Assembly: GCA_018970895.1 (NCBI GenBank)
Contig: JAGWVM010000009.1
Location: 1 to 46,113, forward strand
Length of the DNA stretch: 46,113 nt
Direction: 5' to 3'
From: Lysobacteraceae bacterium
Lineage (GTDB): Bacteria > Pseudomonadota > Gammaproteobacteria > Xanthomonadales > Rhodanobacteraceae
The position numbers were made by a program, and so were the translations under genes. Positions 40,730 through 46,113 of the stretch are shown here, piece after piece. Every line of letters starts with the position of its first letter. Position 1 is the first letter of the stretch. The notes below the pieces were generated by a model. That model did not search any database, was not told the DNA's origin, and was given only the letters and a program-made list of their open reading frames with translations.

Positions 40730-41491
40730 ATGAAGCGACGTGTGCAGCGGTCGATATGGGGAGCGGCAGTGCTGGCGGCGGTGGTGGCCATGCCGGCCGT
40801 AGCCGACGGCGCCCCGCAGAGTTCGGTGGCGGGGAGCGTGGCGGTAGTCAACGACTACCTGTTCCGCGGCCTGTCGCAGACCAACTGGAAGCCGGCGGTG
40901 CAGCCGGGCATCGAATACGACCATGCCAGCGGCTGGTACGCCGGCGCCTGGGGAAGCAACATCAGCTGGCTGTCGGACGCGTCCACCGATGCCGCGCACA
41001 TCTCCAGCAGCCTGGAGCTGGATTTCTACACCGGCTTCCGCGGCAGCTTCGCCGGCGACTGGAGCTACGACGTCGGCCTGTACGAGTACTACTACCCGGG
41101 CAGCTACCCGAGCGGCTTCACCCGCCCCTACACCACCGAGGTCTACGGCTCGCTGGGCTACAAGGGCGTGACGCTGAAGTACTCGCATGCGCTGACCAAC
41201 CTGTTCGGCTTCGCCGACAGCAAGCACTCCGGTTACATCGACCTCTCATACAACGTCGAATTCAGCCCGGGCTGGACGCTCAACCTGCACGCCGGCCACC
41301 AGGACGTGAAGCACGTCGCGAGCGCGTCGTACAGCGACTGGAAGGTAGGCGTGACCAGGGCCTTCGACCACGGCTACTCGGTGTCGCTGGGCTACTACGA
41401 CACCAATGCCTCGCGCAGCGTCTACAGCAATGCCTATGGCCATTACGTCGGGCGCGCCACCGGCATCCTCACGCTGAGCAAGTCGTTCTGA
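40730..41491 (+). CDS. TorF-family putative outer-membrane porin
   Basis: A 253-residue exported barrel protein of the TIGR02001 ('TorF') family. A signal peptide (1-25, AVLAAVVAMPAVADG) is followed by the family-typical VAGSVAVVNDYLFRGLSQTNWKPAVQPGIEYDHASGWYAGAWGSNISWL, many aromatic-rich strands and a terminal Phe (ILTLSKSF). GGGGAGAGG precedes the ATG. In many proteobacteria this porin lies directly before glnK-amtB, as here, suggesting a role in uptake of a nitrogen compound across the outer membrane; the solute is unproved. Confidence 0.88.
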   Translation: MKRRVQRSIWGAAVLAAVVAMPAVADGAPQSSVAGSVAVVNDYLFRGLSQTNWKPAVQPGIEYDHASGWYAGAWGSNISWLSDASTDAAHISSSLELDFYTGFRGSFAGDWSYDVGLYEYYYPGSYPSGFTRPYTTEVYGSLGYKGVTLKYSHALTNLFGFADSKHSGYIDLSYNVEFSPGWTLNLHAGHQDVKHVASASYSDWKVGVTRAFDHGYSVSLGYYDTNASRSVYSNAYGHYVGRATGILTLSKSF

Positions 41492-41899
<408 letters not shown>

Positions 41900-41921
41900 C
41901 TCCGCATCCACGAGGTCTTCC

Positions 41922-43277
41922 ATGAAAGAGATCGCGCTTTCCCGTTCCGCCCGGGCGCTTCCGGCCTGGGCGCTGCTGTTCGCCGTGCTGTGCATGCTGC
42001 TCGTCCCGTCGGTGTCCCTGGCCGCCGAGGCGGCGCCCACCGTCGACAAGGGCGACGTGGCCTGGATGCTCACCTCCACGTTGCTGGTGCTGCTGATGAC
42101 GGTGCCGGGCCTGGCCCTGTTCTACGGCGGTCTGGTCCGCTCGAAGAACGTGCTGTCGATCCTGATGCAGGTGATGACGGTGTTCTCGATGATCGTGGTG
42201 CTGTGGGTGACCTACGGCTACTCGCTGGCCTTCAACGGCGGCAACGCCTTCATCGGCAACCTGGACAAGCTGTTCCTCAGGGGAGTGACCAAGGACAGCC
42301 TGGCGGCCACCTTCACCGCGGGCGTGGCGCTGCCCGAATACGTGTTCGTGGTGTTCCAGTCGACCTTCGCCGGCATCACCGGCGCGCTGATCGTCGGTGC
42401 GTTCGCCGAGCGCATGCGCTTTCGCGCAGTCCTGGTGTTCTGCGCGCTGTGGTTCACCTTCGCCTACCTGCCGATCGCGCACATGGTCTGGTACGGACCG
42501 AACGGATTCATGTTCGCGAAGGGCGCGCTGGACTTCGCCGGCGGCACCGTGGTGCACATCAATGCCGGTATCGCCGGCCTGGTCGGCGCCTATTTCGTCG
42601 GTCCGCGGCTGGGGCTGGGGCGCGAGTCGATGAAGCCGCACAACGTGACCTTCACCATGGTCGGCGCGGCGATCCTGTGGGTGGGCTGGTTCGGTTTCAA
42701 CGCCGGCTCCAACCTGGAGTCCAACGCCGGCGCGGCGCTGGCCTTCATCAATACGCTGGTGGCGACCGCGGCGGCGGTGCTGGTGTGGCTGCTGATCGAG
42801 GCGGTGCACAAGGGCAAGCCCTCGATGGTCGGCGGTGCCTCGGGCGCGGTGGCCGGCCTGGTGGCGATCACCCCGGCCTGCGGCACGGTCGGCCCGATGG
42901 GCTCGCTGGCGATCGGTGCGGCGGCCAGCATCGCCTGCGTCTGGGGCGTCACCGGGCTGAAGAAGCTGCTGCGCGCCGACGACGCGCTGGACGTGTTTGG
43001 CGTGCACGGGCTGGGCGGCATCGTCGGCGCCCTGCTCACCGGCGTGTTCAGTGCCCCGGCGCTGGGCGGTACCGGCTTCGGCAGTGGCAACAGCACCATG
43101 CTGCAGCAGGTTGGCGTGCAGGCACTCGGTGTCGGCGTCACCCTGGTCTGGAGCGGCGTCGTTTCGGTGCTGGCCTATCTGGTGGTCAAGGTGGTGTTCG
43201 GGCTGCGGGTCCCGGCCGAGGCAGAGCGCGAGGGCCTGGACATCACCTCGCACGGCGAGAGCGCCTACGAGGGGTAA
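41922..43277 (+). CDS. amtB: Ammonium transporter
   Basis: A 451-residue inner-membrane ammonium channel. A signal-like N-terminal helix (ALLFAVLCMLLVPSVSLAAE) is followed by 11 helices. Conserved elements include GLALFYGGLVRSKNVLS, the first pore His in GTVVHINAGIAGLVGA, the FNAGSNLESNAGAA region and the second pore His in DVFGVHGLGGIVGALLTGVF. The ATG at 41922 follows GAGG; the ATG at 41889 lies within glnK. It ends with a strong terminator. Confidence 0.96.
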   Translation: MKEIALSRSARALPAWALLFAVLCMLLVPSVSLAAEAAPTVDKGDVAWMLTSTLLVLLMTVPGLALFYGGLVRSKNVLSILMQVMTVFSMIVVLWVTYGYSLAFNGGNAFIGNLDKLFLRGVTKDSLAATFTAGVALPEYVFVVFQSTFAGITGALIVGAFAERMRFRAVLVFCALWFTFAYLPIAHMVWYGPNGFMFAKGALDFAGGTVVHINAGIAGLVGAYFVGPRLGLGRESMKPHNVTFTMVGAAILWVGWFGFNAGSNLESNAGAALAFINTLVATAAAVLVWLLIEAVHKGKPSMVGGASGAVAGLVAITPACGTVGPMGSLAIGAAASIACVWGVTGLKKLLRADDALDVFGVHGLGGIVGALLTGVFSAPALGGTGFGSGNSTMLQQVGVQALGVGVTLVWSGVVSVLAYLVVKVVFGLRVPAEAEREGLDITSHGESAYEG

Positions 43278-43282
43278 GGTTT

Positions 43283-43320
43283 GGGCGCGCCCGCGCCGTG
43301 GAGCGGGCGCGCCCCTTTTT
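43283..43320 (+). terminator. Intrinsic terminator after amtB
   Basis: A 12-base perfect stem (GGGCGCGCCCGC and GCGGGCGCGCCC) around an 8-base loop is followed by CTTTTT. It isolates glnA from the porin-glnK-amtB transcript. Confidence 0.92.
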
Positions 43321-43351
43321 AGTGCAAAATCCGGTTATCGTTGCCCACTAA
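43319..43351. promoter_or_regulatory. Inverted half-sites upstream of the glnA promoter
   Basis: TTAGTG (43319-43324) and CACTAA (43346-43351) are inverted and spaced by 21 bases, in an A/T-richer patch about 70-100 bases upstream of the sigma-54 box. They might be activator half-sites, but they do not match the NtrC consensus arrangement. Confidence 0.3.
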
Positions 43352-43420
43352 TAATGCGTCAGTCCGCCCCGCCATCGTCGCGAACCGCATGCCAGCGCGG
43401 CTTGAGGCCGGTTCCGCGGG

Positions 43421-43436
43421 TGGCATGGCGCTTGCT
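43421..43436 (+). promoter_or_regulatory. Sigma-54 (RpoN) promoter of glnA
   Basis: TGGCATG-GCGC-TTGCT matches the -24/-12 consensus (TGGCAYG-N4-TTGCW) at every fixed position with correct spacing. It lies 36 bases before the glnA ATG, leaving a short leader. This fits nitrogen control by NtrC and RpoN. Confidence 0.85.
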
Positions 43437-43472
43437 AAAACCCTGCAGCCAATCCACCACCGAGGTTCTTCC

Positions 43473-44882
43473 ATGTCCGTCGCCAAAGTGCTTGACCTGA
43501 TCCAGGAGCATGACGTCGAGTTCGTCGACTTCCGCTTCGTCGACATGCTGGGCAAGCAGCATCACGTCACCTTCCCCGTCCACGCCATCGACGAGAGCAC
43601 CTTCGAGGACGGCAAGATGTTCGACGGCTCGTCGATCTCGGGCTGGAAGGGCATCAACGAGTCGGACATGATCCTGATGCCCGACCCGGACAGCGCCTAC
43701 ATCGACCCGTTCAGCGGCCACCCGCAGCTGGTGCTCCACTGCGACGTGCTCGAGCCGTCGACCATGCAGGCCTACGGTCGCGACCCGCGCTCGATCGCCA
43801 AGCGCGCCGAGGCCTTCCTGAAGTCCACCGGCGTGGCCGACACCGCGTTCTTCGGTCCGGAGCCGGAGTTCTTCGTATTCGACTCCGTGCGCTGGCAGAA
43901 CGACATGGGCCGCGTGTTCTACGAGATCGAGTCCGAAGAGGCCGCCTGGAGCTCGCGCTTCAAGTACGACGAAGGCAACACCGGCCACCGTCCGGGCGTC
44001 AAGGGCGGCTACTTCCCGGTCAGCCCGGTCGATTCGCTGGGTGATTTGCGCGCCGACATGTGCAAGGTGCTCGAGTCGCTGGGCATCACCGTCGAGGTCC
44101 ATCACCACGAAGTGGCCAACGCCGGCCAGTGCGAGATCGGCACCAAGTTCAACACCCTGGTGAAGAAGGCCGACGAGCTGATCACCACCAAGTACGTGAT
44201 CAAGAACGTTGCCCACCAGAACGGCAAGACCGTCACCTTCATGCCGAAGCCGATCGTCGGCGACAACGGCAGCGGCATGCACGTGCACCAGTCGCTGGCC
44301 AAGGGCGGCGAGAACCTGTTCGCCGGTGATCTCTACGGCGGCCTGAGCCAGACCGCACTGTGGTACATCGGCGGCGTGTTCAAGCATGCCAAGGCGATCA
44401 ACGCGTTCTCCAACTCCGGCACCAACAGCTACAAGCGCCTGGTGCCGGGCTTCGAGGCGCCGGTGATGCTGGCCTACTCGGCCCGCAACCGTTCGGCCAG
44501 CTGCCGCATTCCGTACGTGTCCAGCCCGAAGGGCCGCCGCATCGAGGTGCGTTTCCCCGATCCGCTGCAGTCCGGCTACCTCACCTTCACCGCGCTGATG
44601 ATGGCCGGCCTGGACGGCATCCTGAACAAGATCGACCCGGGTGCGCCGTCGGACAAGGACCTGTACGACCTGCCGCCGGAAGAAGAGAAGAACATCCCGC
44701 AGGTGTGCTCCAGCCTCGACCAGGCGCTGGAAGCGCTTGACAAGGACCGCGAGTTCCTCAAGGCCGGCGGCGTGTTCACCGATGATTTCATCGACGCCTA
44801 CATCGAGCTGAAGATGAAGGAAGTCACTGCTTACCGCGCCAGCACCCACCCGCTGGAGTTCCAGATGTACTACGCGATCTGA
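43473..44882 (+). CDS. glnA: Glutamine synthetase, type I
   Basis: A 469-residue dodecameric enzyme that makes glutamine from glutamate, ammonia and ATP in the cytoplasm. [17 protein letters not shown], the catalytic [12 protein letters not shown], the ATP-binding [17 protein letters not shown], the substrate loop [25 protein letters not shown] and the adenylylation Tyr in [12 protein letters not shown] are all present, marking the GSI-beta type controlled by GlnE. The ATG at 43473 follows GAGG; an open frame to 43341 lies upstream of the promoter. A terminator follows. Confidence 0.98.
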   Translation: MSVAKVLDLIQEHDVEFVDFRFVDMLGKQHHVTFPVHAIDESTFEDGKMFDGSSISGWKGINESDMILMPDPDSAYIDPFSGHPQLVLHCDVLEPSTMQAYGRDPRSIAKRAEAFLKSTGVADTAFFGPEPEFFVFDSVRWQNDMGRVFYEIESEEAAWSSRFKYDEGNTGHRPGVKGGYFPVSPVDSLGDLRADMCKVLESLGITVEVHHHEVANAGQCEIGTKFNTLVKKADELITTKYVIKNVAHQNGKTVTFMPKPIVGDNGSGMHVHQSLAKGGENLFAGDLYGGLSQTALWYIGGVFKHAKAINAFSNSGTNSYKRLVPGFEAPVMLAYSARNRSASCRIPYVSSPKGRRIEVRFPDPLQSGYLTFTALMMAGLDGILNKIDPGAPSDKDLYDLPPEEEKNIPQVCSSLDQALEALDKDREFLKAGGVFTDDFIDAYIELKMKEVTAYRASTHPLEFQMYYAI

Positions 44883-44906
44883 CCGCCGCGGTCGGACGCA
44901 ACGAAG

Positions 44907-44932
44907 AGGGGAGCCGCGAGGCTCCCCTTTTT
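44907..44932. terminator. Terminator between glnA and the convergent transporter
   Basis: AGGGGAGCC and GGCTCCCCT form a 9-base stem with a 4-base GCGA loop, followed by TTTTT. It lies 25 bases after the glnA stop and 17 bases after the end of the convergent gene's frame. Confidence 0.9.
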
Positions 44933-44948
44933 CGTGGGCGGCTGCCGG

Positions 44949-46113
44949 TCAGCGCGCGGGGCGCCGCACGCGCAGCGCGAGGCCGGCGGCGGCGAGCAGG
45001 CCGATGCCGGCCAGCCGGATCACGTTCTCCGGGTTGTCGCCGAGCACGCGGTGGTAGAGCAGCGGCACGGTGAGAATCTGGATCAGCATCGGCAGCACGA
45101 TGAAGCCGTTGAAGATGCCCATGTACACGCCGGCGCGCTCCGGCGGGATGCAGCCGGCGAGCATCGCGTAGGGGTTGCCCATCAGGCTGGCCCAGGTCAG
45201 GCCCAGGCCGAGCATCGGCAACAGCAGCCACCACGGATCGTGCACCAGCGGCAGCGCCAGCAGGCCGAGGCCGCCGCAGGTCAGGCAGATCGCGTGCAGC
45301 ACCGGCGCACCCATCCGTCGCGCCAGCGGCAGCATCGCCAGCGCCGCCACGAACGCCACCGCGTTGTAGAAGCCGCCGATGCGCCCGGTGATCAGCACCG
45401 CCTCGCCGAAGCCGGCCGACGCGGCGTCGGTGCTGCCGTAGAGCGTGCGCGCCAGCGACAGCGTGATGTATTCCCAGTAGCAGAACATCGCGTACCACTG
45501 GCACAGCATCATCACCGCGAGCTGGCGCATGGTCGGCGGCATCTGCCGCACCGCGTCGACGATCTCCGCGATCGTGGCGCGCAGCGAGCGCGGGCGCGCC
45601 CGCAGGGCCGCGCGCTCGGCCTCGTCCAGCGGCAGCTCCGGCGTGGTCCACGCCGACCAGCCGACCGAGCCGATCGAGAACACCGCGCCGATCACGAACG
45701 CGGTCACCACCGCATAGGGAATGCCGTGCGGGTTGGTCGCCTTCAGGTCCAGCCCGGCGAACACCAGCAGCGACGGGGTGAGGTAGGCCAGCGTCTGCGA
45801 CAGCCCGGTGAACGCGCTCTGGGTGAGGAAGCCGGCGCTGTGCTGGGAGGCGTCGAGGCGGTCGCTGACGAACGCGCGGTATGGCTCCATCGTCACGTTG
45901 TTGGCCGCGTCCAGGATCCACAGCAGGCTGGCCGCCACCCACAGCGCCGGACTGAACGGCATCGCCAGCAGGCACAGGCTGCAGATCAGCGCGCCGATCA
46001 GGAAGTACGGCGTGCGCCGGCCGAAACGGCTGTCGGTGCGGTCGCTCATCGCGCCGATCAGCGGCTGCACCAGCAGCCCGGTGATCGGCCCGGCCAGCCA
46101 CAGGTAGGGCAGG
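44949..46113 (-). CDS. MFS/GPH-type sugar transporter (SLC45-like), partial at the right edge
   Basis: An incomplete inner-membrane transporter of at least 387 residues; the frame stays open past the window edge, so its start is missing (at least one helix upstream). The motif [21 protein letters not shown] is the MFS A-motif form typical of sucrose/SLC45-like and GPH carriers. Later segments include [41 protein letters not shown] and about ten membrane helices. It probably imports a disaccharide with protons. It is convergent with glnA. Confidence 0.88.
   Translation of the reverse strand, partial: LPYLWLAGPITGLLVQPLIGAMSDRTDSRFGRRTPYFLIGALICSLCLLAMPFSPALWVAASLLWILDAANNVTMEPYRAFVSDRLDASQHSAGFLTQSAFTGLSQTLAYLTPSLLVFAGLDLKATNPHGIPYAVVTAFVIGAVFSIGSVGWSAWTTPELPLDEAERAALRARPRSLRATIAEIVDAVRQMPPTMRQLAVMMLCQWYAMFCYWEYITLSLARTLYGSTDAASAGFGEAVLITGRIGGFYNAVAFVAALAMLPLARRMGAPVLHAICLTCGGLGLLALPLVHDPWWLLLPMLGLGLTWASLMGNPYAMLAGCIPPERAGVYMGIFNGFIVLPMLIQILTVPLLYHRVLGDNPENVIRLAGIGLLAAAGLALRVRRPAR

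Overview
The window is chromosomal DNA from a high-GC gammaproteobacterium, most likely of the Xanthomonadales/Rhodanobacteraceae type (Rhodanobacter, Dyella, Luteibacter, Frateuria or a relative). This is inferred from the strong G/C third-position bias, the PA0069-type radical SAM protein, the esterase-like phytase, the TorF-type porin placed before glnK-amtB-glnA, and the Lrp-flanked phhA. I found no rRNA, tRNA, CRISPR array, transposase or integrase. About 46 protein genes fill most of the sequence.

Layout. 0-4.2 kb: acetate-type transporter, coiled-coil outer-membrane porin, small membrane protein, radical SAM protein. 4.2-8.4 kb (minus): a six-gene, tightly overlapping operon with a YtrA-like GntR repressor, CPBP protease, ABC ATPase, ABC permease and two small two-helix membrane proteins that look like a tandem duplication. 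The repressor's start codon lies inside a perfect palindrome. 8.4-16 kb: S9 peptidase, fructose-1,6-bisphosphatase, a DJ-1/PfpI protein lacking the usual cysteine, a GST, a WYL regulator and a DUF885 zinc-peptidase-like protein.

16-21 kb is the accessory-looking part. It holds a four-gene minus-strand operon: a cytoplasmic Tle1/DUF2235-like lipase with an extra C-terminal tail, a DUF3304-type lipoprotein (likely immunity protein), a coiled-coil membrane protein, and a signal-peptide-bearing, C-terminally cut paralogue of the lipase that has lost the probable catalytic Asp and His. Right beside it is an Xre/MbcA-type antitoxin with a RES-domain toxin. I consider the lipase plus exported dead paralogue the most interesting system in the window.

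21-27.8 kb: SGNH hydrolase, phhA with a divergent Lrp regulator, a lysophospholipid acyltransferase/YheT hydrolase pair, 2OG-Fe(II) oxygenase, DUF3820, VOC protein and a GT1 glycosyltransferase. 27.9-36.6 kb: TonB receptor, type I phosphodiesterase, OmpR-type response regulator, histidine kinase, convergent phytase-like esterase and a sorbosone/glucose dehydrogenase-like propeller; this reads as an organophosphate scavenging and sensing module. 36.7-40.1 kb: DUF1328, DUF883/ElaB-like, YqjE-like and YqjK-like small envelope proteins, a PerM/AI-2E transporter and convergent uppP. 40.7-44.9 kb: nitrogen assimilation (TorF-type porin, glnK, amtB, glnA), with a consensus sigma-54 promoter in front of glnA. 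The window ends inside an MFS/GPH-type sugar transporter on the minus strand.
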